From the NCBI RefSeq assembly GCF_003149245.1, contig NZ_QGDL01000006.1, forward strand, positions 186,001 to 250,000: DNA of 64,000 bases, read 5' to 3'. Every line of letters starts with the position of its first letter. The stretch's first letter is position 1. A model generated the notes under the pieces. It did no database searches, had not been told where the DNA came from, and saw only the letters and a list, made by a program, of their open reading frames with translations. Positions 53,646-62,890 of this stretch are shown one piece after another. A program made the position numbers and the translations under genes. The stretch comes from Faecalicatena orotica. GTDB taxonomy: Bacteria; Bacillota; Clostridia; Lachnospirales; Lachnospiraceae.

Positions 53646-54272
53646 TTATCTCATTCTAAAGATCGGGCTGATCTTCTTATAAATCAGAAATACAATCAGG
53701 GAAACCAGTGTACCCTTCAGCAGGTTAAATGGTCCGACTGCAAAGAATACGAATGTGGATAAACTTGTAATATGTGCATTCACCGCCGTCCCCATCTCCA
53801 CTAATGAATCAATCGGCATTCCAAATGCCGCGGCATAAGTTGGAAGCAGGATATATGCATTCAGTGCACATCCAATTACCGTCATAAATACAGTGCCGAC
53901 AGCCATTCCCACAATGGCATTCTTTCTTGTACGGTTCCTCTTATAAATCAATCCCGCCGGAACACATAATGCACACCCGATCAGGAAATTTGCGATCTCG
54001 CCGACACCTGCTGTAATCGTGCCGTTGATAATAAAGTTCAGAAGGATCTTTACCAGCTCGATCACGGCACCTGCCATAGGTCCCATGACGAAGCAGCCTA
54101 CCAGTACCGGAACTTCACTGAAGTCGATCTCATAAAATGCCGGTGCGAACGGCAGTGGAATCTCGAACAGCATCAATACTGTTGCAATTGCGGATAACAT
54201 GCTGATCTGTGCGATTGTGCGGACGCCAATTTTACTTTGTGTCCTTGATACTACATTTGTCTCTGTGCTCAT
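53646..54272 (-). CDS. ribU: ECF transporter S component for riboflavin
   Basis: This 208-residue membrane protein has six hydrophobic segments and the S-component pattern FEIPLPFAPAFYEIDFSEVPVLVGCFVMGP, GTITAGVGEIANFLIG and the C-terminal VGPFNLLKGTLVSLIVFLIY. RibU captures riboflavin and works with a shared ECF energising module encoded elsewhere. The FMN riboswitch directly upstream supports the assignment. Confidence 0.93.
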   Translation of the reverse strand: MSTETNVVSRTQSKIGVRTIAQISMLSAIATVLMLFEIPLPFAPAFYEIDFSEVPVLVGCFVMGPMAGAVIELVKILLNFIINGTITAGVGEIANFLIGCALCVPAGLIYKRNRTRKNAIVGMAVGTVFMTVIGCALNAYILLPTYAAAFGMPIDSLVEMGTAVNAHITSLSTFVFFAVGPFNLLKGTLVSLIVFLIYKKISPIFRMR

Positions 54273-54383
54273 AGTCGTTTCTCTCCTTTAATTAAAAAAA
54301 TTGAATTGAAAAGAAAGAAAATCTTCCCGGAAATCATGTCGGCCGCGTACATAACAGAATTTTCTGTGTTCCAAAAAATCCCA

Positions 54384-54413
54384 AAAGAAAAGCCCCGGAT
54401 ATTATCCGGGGCT
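54384..54413 (-). terminator. Riboswitch-controlled terminator before ribU
   Basis: AGCCCCGGAT and ATCCGGGGCT form a strong stem, followed on the minus strand by TTTTCTTTT. It lies between the FMN aptamer and ribU, so FMN binding would be expected to favour it. Confidence 0.9.
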
Positions 54414-54442
54414 AAAAAATACGCTTTTGATGGCATAAATTT

Positions 54443-54557
54443 CTTCTTTCATCCAGACTTTACTGTCGGTACTGGAATTGCACCAGTTCAGCCACTATCC
54501 GAAAATAGCAGGTCGCGGACTATACCGCCGGTTGGGAATTACACCCGACCCCGAAGA
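54443..54557 (-). promoter_or_regulatory. FMN riboswitch (RFN element)
   Basis: Read on the minus strand, the conserved RFN blocks are present in order: TTCGGGGTCGGGTG, ATTCCCAACCGGCGGTATAG, TCCGCGAC, CTGAACTGGTGCAATTCCAG, TACCGACAGTAAAGTCTGGA and TGAAAGAAGA. It controls ribU through the terminator downstream. Confidence 0.97.
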
Positions 54558-54634
54558 ATTTTCTCTATTCTATTGGTCATTATACATCTTTACTGACTGT
54601 TATGCAAGAACTATTTCGAACCATTATACTAAAC

Positions 54635-55447
54635 CTAAAATGCCGTATCATAATCCCAAGGCTGTCCTCCCGCAATGCATCCGCCGTCAACTCTGATTTC
54701 CGCACCGGTAATATATGCCGATGCATCTGATGCAAGCAGGATACAGATTCCCGTAATGTCTTCCGGGACGCCGGGCCTGTTCAGTGCAATTCTGTCCAGC
54801 AAATATTTTGAACGCCCGGGGTGCTCCCATGTCGGCACTGTCAGCGGGGTCTGAATATGGCCCGGACTGACGCAGTTTGCCCTGATATTGTATTTTGCCC
54901 ATTCAACTGCCATTGACCTTGTCATAGACAGTACACCGCATTTTGTTGCTCCATATACGGAACAGCCTCCTAAGATGCTGCCTGTATTATGTGAGCCTAT
55001 ATTAATAATACTGCCCTTTTTCTGTGTTTTCATATATGGCGCTACAGACTGTGTAACCAGAAAGACACCTTTTAAGTTAATATCCATAATGCGGTCATAT
55101 GTCTCTTCTTTTACATCCATAAATCCTTCTCGCTTATTGATTCCGGCACAGTTGACTAAAATATCGATATGCTTATATTGACGGCCGATCCCGACAATGC
55201 ATTCTTCAATACAATCCTTATCGGTAACATCCAGCCTGTGGCATGAGGCCTCCCCGCCTGCCTCTGTTATTCTTTTCTGAACCTGTTCCAGCTGTTCCTG
55301 ATTAATATCACATAGTGCCACGCGCGCTCCTGCAAGTGCCATCCCCTCTGCAATGGTACTCCCGATTCCTCCGGCAGCTCCTGTAAATACAACAACACTG
55401 CCCTCTAGTGAAAACATTTTCTGTAAGTTCTCTCCTATATTCATCAT
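54635..55447 (-). CDS. SDR-family oxidoreductase
   Basis: This 270-residue short-chain dehydrogenase has the NAD(P) loop TGAAGGIGSTIAEG, the NCAGIN segment, catalytic Ser in NIGSHNTG, and Tyr-x-x-x-Lys in YGATKCG, ending ITGAEIRVDGG. It resembles sugar or gluconate dehydrogenases. The ATG at 55447 is preferred because AGAGGTGA lies just before it; a GTG at 55456 overlapping the upstream stop is an alternative. It is the last gene of the carbohydrate operon. Confidence 0.9.
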   Translation of the reverse strand: MMNIGENLQKMFSLEGSVVVFTGAAGGIGSTIAEGMALAGARVALCDINQEQLEQVQKRITEAGGEASCHRLDVTDKDCIEECIVGIGRQYKHIDILVNCAGINKREGFMDVKEETYDRIMDINLKGVFLVTQSVAPYMKTQKKGSIINIGSHNTGSILGGCSVYGATKCGVLSMTRSMAVEWAKYNIRANCVSPGHIQTPLTVPTWEHPGRSKYLLDRIALNRPGVPEDITGICILLASDASAYITGAEIRVDGGCIAGGQPWDYDTAF

Positions 55448-55452
55448 CTGGC

Positions 55453-56343
55453 TCACCTCTCAGACTCAACACAGACATCTGCGATTTTCTCATAATATTT
55501 TGCAATCGCACTGTGGTCTTCCTGTCCATGTCCGTCTGCATGAAGTTTCTGCAGCATTTCCATTACATTTGCCGTCAGAGGGAGCGGAACTCCTATCTCG
55601 TGCCCCGTATCAAGGGCATTATTCAAATCCTTTATATGCAGGTCGATTTTAAAGCCCGGCTTAAAATTCCTCTCCATAATCATTGGTATTTTTGCATTCA
55701 TAACAGTAGAACCTGCCAGGCCGCCCTTGATCGCGTTAAATACCTTGTCCGGATCAACGCCTGCCTTCGTACTCAGCATAAATGCCTCTGACACCGCTGC
55801 AATATTTAAAGCAACGATAATCTGGTTGGCAAGCTTTGTTGTATTTCCTGCACCTATTTCCCCGCAATAAACTGCACTTCCCCCCATTGCCATGAGAATA
55901 TCATACACCTGTTTAAAAACTTCTTCTTTTCCGCCCACCATAATTGATAATGTCCCGTCTATCGCTTTGGGCTCACCGCCGGATACGGGCGCATCCAGCA
56001 TTTCTATCCCCTGTTTTTCACACGCTTCACTAATCTCCTTCGATACCTGAGGCGCGATAGAGCTCATATCAATTAAAATACTTCCCGCTGATGCCCCTTC
56101 CAGAACACCGTTTTTTCCCATAACCGCGGCCCGTACATGAGGTGAATTAGGTAAAACCGTAATAATCACCTTGCATTCCTCTGCCACCTCTCTGGCAGAA
56201 TTGCGCTCTGACGCACCTTCTTCCACCATAACCTCAGTATTTTCTTTCACGATATCATACACAATAACTGTATGGCCTGCCTTCATCAGATTTCTGGCCA
56301 TAGGCTTTCCCATAATACCTAATCCAATAAATCCTATTTTCAC
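55453..56343 (-). CDS. 3-Hydroxyisobutyrate dehydrogenase-family reductase (GarR-like)
   Basis: This 296-residue beta-hydroxyacid dehydrogenase has the NAD(P) loop IGFIGLGIMGKPMARNL, substrate segment DAPVSGGEPKAIDGTLSIMVGG, and catalytic Lys in GAGNTTKLANQI near residue 170. Family members reduce tartronate semialdehyde, sulfolactaldehyde or similar short aldehyde acids. The GTG at 56343 follows GAGGAGGT; a start 33 bp upstream overlaps the transketolase gene. It follows the split transketolase, so it may reduce a short aldehyde made there. Confidence 0.9.
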   Translation of the reverse strand: MKIGFIGLGIMGKPMARNLMKAGHTVIVYDIVKENTEVMVEEGASERNSAREVAEECKVIITVLPNSPHVRAAVMGKNGVLEGASAGSILIDMSSIAPQVSKEISEACEKQGIEMLDAPVSGGEPKAIDGTLSIMVGGKEEVFKQVYDILMAMGGSAVYCGEIGAGNTTKLANQIIVALNIAAVSEAFMLSTKAGVDPDKVFNAIKGGLAGSTVMNAKIPMIMERNFKPGFKIDLHIKDLNNALDTGHEIGVPLPLTANVMEMLQKLHADGHGQEDHSAIAKYYEKIADVCVESER

Positions 56344-56372
56344 TTTGTTACCTCCTCGTCTGAATAACCATC

Positions 56373-57299
56373 TCATTCATATATTGACTCGACTGCCTTT
56401 ATAACATGCTCTTTTGTCAATCCATAGTAAGTGAGCAGTTCCTGATAATTGTGTGCACTGCAGCCGAAGCTGTCTTCGATTCCCACATATTCGACTGGCT
56501 TGCATTCCTTCCTCAATACCTCTGACACTGCACTGCCTAATCCGCCCACAATACTGTGTTCCTCAGCCGTGACAACGCCTTTACAATCCTTTGCAAGCCG
56601 GATGACCGCCTCTTCATCCATAGGCTTTATTGTACTGATATTTACTACCTTTACAGAAATCCGCCCTTCCAGTTCTTCCGCCGCCTTCATTGACACCCCT
56701 GTCATATAGCCTGTAGCAAAAATAACAACATCACTGCCTGACCGTAATACAGCCGGCTCGCCTATCTTAAATTCACTTCCTTCGTCTGTAACATTCTCAT
56801 AATCGTTGCGGTTTAATCTTATGTAACATGGACCTTCCAGTTCTGTCATTGCTTTCACTGCCGCCTTTGTTTCATTTGCGTCTGCCGGGGACAATACGGT
56901 CATATTCGGTATTGCACGCATAATTGCAATGTCTTCCACCGACTGGTGTGTTGCCCCGTCCCCAAAATCAGATAGTCCGGAAGAAGAACCGCAGATTTTA
57001 ACATTCAATTTACCAATAGCTATTGTCTGCCGGATCTGGTCGTACGCCCTCCCTGCTGCAAACACTGCAAATGAATTTGTAAATGGTATTTTACCGGTCT
57101 GTGCCAGCCCGGCTGCAACCGAGGTCATATTGGCCTCTGCAATACCCATTTCATAATGTCTTTCCGGATATGCCGCCTCAAACATCTTCCCCATCGTAGA
57201 GCCTCCCAGATCAGCATCCAGTACAACAATGTCTTTATTCTCTCTTCCCAGTTCGACCAATGCCTCCCCATAGGCAGTCCTTTGATTATTACAGTTCAT
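56373..57299 (-). CDS. Transketolase C-terminal subunit
   Basis: This 308-residue protein matches the pyrimidine-binding and C-terminal domains of transketolase. Features are AYGEALVELG, VLDADLGGSTM, FTNSFAVFAAGRAYDQIRQ, SSGLSDFGDGATHQSVEDIAIMRAIPNM and TAEEHSIVGGLGSAVSE. It must pair with the N-terminal subunit encoded just upstream. Split transketolases of this kind occur in dedicated catabolic operons and act on sugars other than the central pentose phosphates. Confidence 0.94.
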   Translation of the reverse strand: MNCNNQRTAYGEALVELGRENKDIVVLDADLGGSTMGKMFEAAYPERHYEMGIAEANMTSVAAGLAQTGKIPFTNSFAVFAAGRAYDQIRQTIAIGKLNVKICGSSSGLSDFGDGATHQSVEDIAIMRAIPNMTVLSPADANETKAAVKAMTELEGPCYIRLNRNDYENVTDEGSEFKIGEPAVLRSGSDVVIFATGYMTGVSMKAAEELEGRISVKVVNISTIKPMDEEAVIRLAKDCKGVVTAEEHSIVGGLGSAVSEVLRKECKPVEYVGIEDSFGCSAHNYQELLTYYGLTKEHVIKAVESIYE

Positions 57300-57310
57300 A
57301 TGCCCCTCCT

Positions 57311-58135
57311 TTATGCCAGTTCCGCTAATGCCTGCCTGTAAGTTTCCTCTGTCAGCATGCCATTATGGAAACCTACCACATTCTCTGCAAAACTGACTCC
57401 TTTTCCCTTTACCGTATCCGCAATTATAACTGTAGGTATTCCTTTTTCCTGATCTGCCTGATCCAAAGCTGTCAGGATTTCCACCATGTTATGCCCGTTA
57501 ATCTCGATTACATTCCAACCGAAACTTTTCCACTTATCTGGAACCGGATTCGAATTCATTCTGTCTCTCACAGCCCCGCTTGCCTGTAGATTATTTTTAT
57601 CTACGATTGCGATCAGATTCCCTGCTTTGTAGTAACCTGCAGCCATCGCAGCTTCCCATATCTGCCCTTCTCCCAATTCTCCGTCCCCGATCAGAACATA
57701 TACATTCCGGTCAATATGGTCGGCTTTCATTCCAAGTGCCATTCCGAGGCCAATGGACAGCCCCTGGCCAAGAGAACCTGTCCCGGCCTCGATACCGGGT
57801 GTTTTCCTGACGTCAGGATGCCCCTGCAGGTAAAAGCCTATTTCCTTTGTATGCCTGAGGTCGTCGACAGGGAAGAAACCAGCTTCCGCCAATGCGGCGT
57901 ACTGTAAAATCGCCACATGTCCCTTACTCAGTAAAAAACGGTCCCTGTCTTCCATTTCCGGATTCTTACAGTCATAGTGCATCTTGTAAAAATAAAGTGC
58001 GGCAACAATATCCGCAGAAGAATTAGATCCCCCTATATGCCCTGCGACTCCTACGCCGATGCTTACTACAACATTCCGCCTTAGAGTCTTTGCCTTTTCC
58101 TCAAGTCTGTTTATCAGTTCTTTACTATATTCCAT
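57311..58135 (-). CDS. Transketolase N-terminal (thiamine diphosphate-binding) subunit
   Basis: This 274-residue protein carries the thiamine diphosphate site: GHIGGSNSSADIVAALYF, DRFLLSKGHVAILQYAALAE, EAGTGSLGQGLSIGLGMALG and the GDGELGEGQIWEAAMAAGYYKAGNLIAIVDKN motif (GDG...N). It lies 11 bp before the C-terminal subunit gene. The ATG at 58135 follows GGGGGC; the frame reaches 58174 with no better site. Confidence 0.94.
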   Translation of the reverse strand: MEYSKELINRLEEKAKTLRRNVVVSIGVGVAGHIGGSNSSADIVAALYFYKMHYDCKNPEMEDRDRFLLSKGHVAILQYAALAEAGFFPVDDLRHTKEIGFYLQGHPDVRKTPGIEAGTGSLGQGLSIGLGMALGMKADHIDRNVYVLIGDGELGEGQIWEAAMAAGYYKAGNLIAIVDKNNLQASGAVRDRMNSNPVPDKWKSFGWNVIEINGHNMVEILTALDQADQEKGIPTVIIADTVKGKGVSFAENVVGFHNGMLTEETYRQALAELA

Positions 58136-58186
58136 CTCTGAGCCCCCTTTAGTATGATAGCTGCTGTAATACATATCTGTTTATTT

Positions 58187-59437
58187 TTAATCGAGTTTCT
58201 GGATATTTATTTCTCCCTCATATTCGGCACAAATAACCAGGTCCTTATTCAGTTTCGCCGTCTCCGGCAGTATCACTCTGAACCGGTATTCATCCCTTGC
58301 CGGTTCATAACTTTGATAAAATTCTAATTGTCTTTTATCCTCAAGCATGTATACATCTGTCACTTTTGTTCTCAATCCCGTAACGAGTATCTCATAAGGA
58401 AATTCCGGATATTCAAAGACATGCAGAAACAGCTTTTTATCCTTGCCTGTTATTTTCCCCCAACGTATCTCATACTGGAAGTCCAGTCTGGAATTACAGC
58501 CATAGATACTTTCTCCGTTTACCCTGATCCATTCGCCTGCTTCATCCAATACTTCGATACTCTTCTGGGGAATCTGGCCGCGTTCGTCCGGCCCGATATT
58601 CAGCAGAAGGTTTCCGCCCTTACCTGCTACATCAACAAGTTTATAGAGTACATCTTTTGCAGACTTCCAATTATGGTCTATACTCGAATACCCCCATGTA
58701 TCGTTCAGGGTCATCGGCGTCTCCCATGCTCCCGGGAAAGAAAGAACAGGAATTTCATTATCAGACATCTGCCTGTAATCACCCAGTTTATATCCGATCC
58801 TCCCGTTAATCAGGCAGTCCGGCTGCAGATCTTTTACAAATCTTTTCAGCTCCTTACAGAGCTCCACAGGCATCACATAAGGTGTATCAAACCACATAAT
58901 GCCTACTTCTCCATAATTGGTCAGCAGTTCCCTTACCTGCGGTTCGACTTTTCCGTAAAAATACTTTTCAAAGTCTTTTTCTTCATCCTTCTTATAATCC
59001 CAGTCATTTCCCCATCCATTTTCATCTTCCCAATCCTGCATCTGGGAATAATAAATGCCTAATACCATACCCTGCTTTTGACATTCATCTGCCAGTTCTT
59101 TTAAAGGATCTCTCCCAAACGGTGTATTCATAATGTTATAGTCTGATACTTTGGAATCATACATTGCAAATCCATCATGGTGCTTGGCCGTAAAAACAAG
59201 GTACTTCATTCCCCATTCTTTTGCTTTCCGGACAATCTCTTCTGCATGAAAATCTACCGGATTAAACTGCTCCGCTAATCTGCGGTATTCTTTCCCGGGA
59301 ATCCGTGCATTCCTCATGATCCACTCTGCCCCATATGGTACCTTCTCACCCTGATATATTCCCCCTAGTGCAGCATAAATGCCCCAATGGATGAACAAAC
59401 CGTATTTTGCATCTTTAAACCAATTATCACTTCTCAT
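58187..59437 (-). CDS. Alpha-L-fucosidase-like GH29 enzyme
   Basis: This 416-residue glycosidase has the GH29 start YGLFIHWGIYAALGG, then VFTAKHHDGFAMYDSK, and the likely nucleophile Asp in GEVGIMWFDTPYV near residue 196, followed by KGGNLLLNIGPDERGQI. A C-terminal beta domain follows from about 330. There is no signal peptide, so it should act on a sugar imported by the neighbouring ABC transporter. GH29 enzymes release alpha-L-fucose; related residues cannot be excluded. Confidence 0.9.
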   Translation of the reverse strand: MRSDNWFKDAKYGLFIHWGIYAALGGIYQGEKVPYGAEWIMRNARIPGKEYRRLAEQFNPVDFHAEEIVRKAKEWGMKYLVFTAKHHDGFAMYDSKVSDYNIMNTPFGRDPLKELADECQKQGMVLGIYYSQMQDWEDENGWGNDWDYKKDEEKDFEKYFYGKVEPQVRELLTNYGEVGIMWFDTPYVMPVELCKELKRFVKDLQPDCLINGRIGYKLGDYRQMSDNEIPVLSFPGAWETPMTLNDTWGYSSIDHNWKSAKDVLYKLVDVAGKGGNLLLNIGPDERGQIPQKSIEVLDEAGEWIRVNGESIYGCNSRLDFQYEIRWGKITGKDKKLFLHVFEYPEFPYEILVTGLRTKVTDVYMLEDKRQLEFYQSYEPARDEYRFRVILPETAKLNKDLVICAEYEGEINIQKLD

Positions 59438-59453
59438 TCAAGACTCCTTCCTC

Positions 59454-60284
59454 TTACCCCTTAATCGCCCCGGACATAACTCCGCTCTGAATTTGATTAT
59501 GGAACAGTACATATATTATAACTACCGGAATAACAGATAAAATTATAAAAGCATACTGCGGGCCCATCTGTGCTGAGAATTCACCCCAGAACGACAGCAT
59601 TGCCCGGGGAACCGTATATTTTGCCGGCTCTGAAATCAATGTCAGGGAAAATACAAGTTCTCCATATGCATAAATAAATGAAAAGATTGCCTCTGTTGCT
59701 ATGATTGGTTTGCAAATAGGCAGCAGAATTGACCTGAGCAGCCTAAAGTCACTGCACCCATCTATAATTGCCGCCTCATCTATTTCCCTGCTCACCGAAT
59801 CCAGAAAACCTGTAAACAAAAAGATTCCCTGTGCGAGGTTAAAGCAGACATAAACCAGAACAAGGTATCCGAAGTTATTCTTCAGCCCCCAGTCTGCGGC
59901 CATTGAGGAAATAGGGATTAAAGTAGAATGTATCGGAACCATAACCCCGATCACAAACAACATATACGCGTGGCGGGCAAAAAACACATGACGCTTTCTT
60001 GAAATTGCGTATGCGGCCATCATCGCGACAATTATTTCTATTATAGTCGTCGATATCGCGACAAGAAGTGAATTCCCGATGGAACGAAATGAGTGCCCCA
60101 GTTCATTTGCTACTGCGTAATTTTCTATTTTCCACTGTATGGGAAGATTTAATGCGCTTCTATACATCTCGTCATTCGTCTTAAATGATGAAATAAATAC
60201 ATACAGCAGTGGGATTATTGTTGCAAGAAGCCAGATTACAGCAACCACATATAACATTATTTTCTTCCATTTTCTGCTTTTCAC
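59454..60284 (-). CDS. Carbohydrate ABC transporter permease, MalG type
   Basis: This 276-residue permease has six membrane helices and the EAA loop REIDEAAIIDGCSDFRLLRSILLPICKP typical of CUT1 sugar importers. The GTG at 60284 is chosen because the site AAAGGGGGG lies directly before it, at the end of the upstream permease gene; a TTG 18 bp earlier would bury it. No ATPase is encoded in the operon, so a shared MsmX-like ATPase is expected. Confidence 0.92.
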   Translation of the reverse strand: MKSRKWKKIMLYVVAVIWLLATIIPLLYVFISSFKTNDEMYRSALNLPIQWKIENYAVANELGHSFRSIGNSLLVAISTTIIEIIVAMMAAYAISRKRHVFFARHAYMLFVIGVMVPIHSTLIPISSMAADWGLKNNFGYLVLVYVCFNLAQGIFLFTGFLDSVSREIDEAAIIDGCSDFRLLRSILLPICKPIIATEAIFSFIYAYGELVFSLTLISEPAKYTVPRAMLSFWGEFSAQMGPQYAFIILSVIPVVIIYVLFHNQIQSGVMSGAIKG

Positions 60285-60298
60285 ACCGTCCCCCCCTT

Positions 60299-61174
60299 TC
60301 AATACTCTTCCTGTCTGAAGATTCTGTTACAGCAAATACTTAATGCAACGCCCAATATTAATAAAATAATCGCAATCGCCGCACTCCTGCCCATTAGTTT
60401 AAATGAATACGCATTCAAATAAAGTAAAATTCCCGGAGTGGAACTGGTCGCATTCGGTCCGCCGCCTGTCATTGCCCAAATCATATCGAACTGCTTGATA
60501 CAGCCTGTAATACACAGGATAGAATATACCTTAAAGGAATTCTTACTTAATGGAAGGGTAATGTAACGGATTCTCTGCCAAGTAGTGCATCCATCTATTA
60601 CCGCCGCCTCATTGAGTGCATCCGGGATGGTAACCAGACCTGCACAGAAAATCAGCATGTTAAATGCGGCAGACTTCCAGCAGTTCACCAAAGCGACTAT
60701 CCAGACATTCAGACCGGGCGTATTCAGCCAGTCAAAAGCAAGAGAATTTAATCCGAGGCTTTTCAGAATCTCTATGATGGCTCCATAATTAGGATTTATC
60801 AGATTCTTCCACATAACTGCCACGATTGTTGTTCCCAGTATAACCGGCAGGTAATAAACAGTTCTGAAAACCTTTGTCCCTCTTATTTTAGCTGTTACCA
60901 GAAGTGCCAGCGCATACGATAAGGGCATCTGTATCAGAAACCCAACGAACAGAAAGATACCCGCATTTGTCAGAGAGCGCCAAAATGATTTGTCTGAAAG
61001 GATTACCCGATAATTTTCCATACCTACAAACGTCCTTTTCGCACTAAAAATCCCATTCCAAGAATGAAAAGATAAAATCACATTGCTGATAATCGGATAA
61101 ATAACAAATACAATCAATAATAAAACCGCCGGAAGCAAGAATATGGCTGCAATCCAATAATCCTTCTTTTTCAT
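60299..61174 (-). CDS. Carbohydrate ABC transporter permease, MalF type
   Basis: This 291-residue permease has six membrane helices, VFRTVYYLPVILGTTIVAVMW, and the EAA loop PDALNEAAVIDGCTTWQRIRYITLPL. The ATG at 61174 follows AAAGGAGG; an in-frame start 48 bp upstream lacks a site. It works with the MalG-type subunit and the lipoprotein encoded around it. Confidence 0.93.
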   Translation of the reverse strand: MKKKDYWIAAIFLLPAVLLLIVFVIYPIISNVILSFHSWNGIFSAKRTFVGMENYRVILSDKSFWRSLTNAGIFLFVGFLIQMPLSYALALLVTAKIRGTKVFRTVYYLPVILGTTIVAVMWKNLINPNYGAIIEILKSLGLNSLAFDWLNTPGLNVWIVALVNCWKSAAFNMLIFCAGLVTIPDALNEAAVIDGCTTWQRIRYITLPLSKNSFKVYSILCITGCIKQFDMIWAMTGGGPNATSSTPGILLYLNAYSFKLMGRSAAIAIILLILGVALSICCNRIFRQEEY

Positions 61175-61244
61175 GCCTTTTCCTCCTTTGAGGGGCCCAC
61201 GCACCGCCTTAATACCAGACAAACTGCACGGGCCCTTTATCTGC

Positions 61245-62612
61245 TTACTCGTAGTTTGCTAAGTTATCCATAATCTCTTTACTGACGTCTTCCGCCGATG
61301 AACCACTTCCCAACAGTTGGAGTGCATTTCTTACAACGGTCAGTTCCGCAGTATTTGTACTTGCCTGTGCCAATTCAGCAACATAAGCTTCCGTCTGGGA
61401 CATCAGTTCATTACATTCATCAAACATATAATTGTCAATGATTCCTTCTGAAGGAATAACTGAATATGTATTAGCATATTCCTTGACCAGCTCGTCCACA
61501 AATCCTTGGCTTGTAAGCCACTTTACTACTTTCAGGGATGCCTTAATCTGATTGACAGATTTATTCATTGTGCAGACAAAGTAATTCTGGGATGCCCCAC
61601 CCATATTATCTTTCTCATATTTTGCATCGAAATATGGGATCTTAGCTGCATGAATCGTCTGGTTTTTAAAGCATTCTGAATCAGAGAGCAGCGCACCGCC
61701 TCTGGATAAATCTATCATAAACGCACAATCCCCTGCCCCAAAATAGGAACGCTCTGCATTTACATCAACGCTTAATACATTCTCTCCGAAATACCCTTTG
61801 TCCTGCATATCCTTAATCTCTTGAATTAACTTCACTATTTCCGGGCTTTCGTAAGTATATTTCCTGTCAGCTAACTGATTCTCAAAATCCGGTCCATATG
61901 ATTTTACAGCCATAGCACTCAGAAGATGCCCATAACGGTAGTTATCAGCTTCACCAACTAAAAATGGCTGATATCCATTTTCTTTCAGAACCTCGCAGCA
62001 ATGCTCCAGTTCTTCCCAGCTCTTGGGAACTTCCAGATTGCACTTGCTTAAATACTCTTCGTTATAGTATAAAAGCAGTTCAAACGCTGACCACGGAGCA
62101 CCGTATATCCCCTCATGCCCATACCTCTCATAATCCACCATGTTCCAGTTTGCTTTAACAATACCATTGTACCAATCCTGATCTGCATCAAAGTAAGGTT
62201 CCAGGTTTAATACAATATCAGACTCTACGTAATCCAGACAGTTTGTACCCCCATACTGCATAAAAATATCAGGCGCATCTCCTGATGCAATGTCTGTAGA
62301 CAATCTGTCAAGATAGTCTGTTTCTTTCATAATGAAGACCGGTTCAATTGTAATGCCGTTATCTTCTTCATTCCATTCATTTATTTTCCTGATGAAATAC
62401 TCACTTTCTGCATCTCCCCCATCAGCGTTGATACGATGATATAACTTTACAGTCGTCTCTTCGACTTCCATCGCATCAATATCATATCCGGCATCTGCCA
62501 GTTCCCCCTGCTCCTTTTCTTCCGTCTGCCCTTTTTTTCCGCATGCACATAATCCCAATACCATACAAATAACCATTAAACAAGATAAGATACGTTTCAT
62601 TTTAATATTCAT
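61245..62612 (-). CDS. Extracellular solute-binding lipoprotein, carbohydrate type
   Basis: This 455-residue binding protein has a lipoprotein signal ending in LCAC (Cys near residue 24) and the family 1 binding-protein fold (DIASGDAPDIFMQYGGTN; APWSAFELLLYYNEEYLSKCNLEVPKSWEEL; GDCAFMIDLSRGGAL). It is the first gene of the eight-gene operon ending with the SDR gene. Two start codons are close; the first ATG fits the AGGAGG site best. Confidence 0.93.
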   Translation of the reverse strand: MNIKMKRILSCLMVICMVLGLCACGKKGQTEEKEQGELADAGYDIDAMEVEETTVKLYHRINADGGDAESEYFIRKINEWNEEDNGITIEPVFIMKETDYLDRLSTDIASGDAPDIFMQYGGTNCLDYVESDIVLNLEPYFDADQDWYNGIVKANWNMVDYERYGHEGIYGAPWSAFELLLYYNEEYLSKCNLEVPKSWEELEHCCEVLKENGYQPFLVGEADNYRYGHLLSAMAVKSYGPDFENQLADRKYTYESPEIVKLIQEIKDMQDKGYFGENVLSVDVNAERSYFGAGDCAFMIDLSRGGALLSDSECFKNQTIHAAKIPYFDAKYEKDNMGGASQNYFVCTMNKSVNQIKASLKVVKWLTSQGFVDELVKEYANTYSVIPSEGIIDNYMFDECNELMSQTEAYVAELAQASTNTAELTVVRNALQLLGSGSSAEDVSKEIMDNLANYE

Positions 62613-62790
62613 TCCTTTTCTCCTCCTTTTGCACTTTTACAGTATCCTTACATGTTTCCAGATTTACAATAATCCCTCCCATCTTCTGTGAGCCCAATTT
62701 GATGTCTGCCTAATTCCTATACTTCGATCTGGAGCTTGCATCTGTGGCTCAATTGTTGTTAGTTGTTACCTGTATTACATCTATGGGTAA

Positions 62791-62819
62791 AATATAACAT
62801 ACATTTACGTTTTTTTCAA
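62791..62819 (-). promoter_or_regulatory. Sigma-A type promoter of the carbohydrate operon
   Basis: On the minus strand TTGAAA (62814-62819) and TATATT (62791-62796) are 17 bp apart. The resulting leader of about 170 nt has no recognised riboswitch. Confidence 0.65.
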
Positions 62820-62890
62820 TATATTTCTTAAACGAAAGATTTTTTTGTGCAATATATATAAATCATTGTTTGTCGTTATCACTTCCGCTT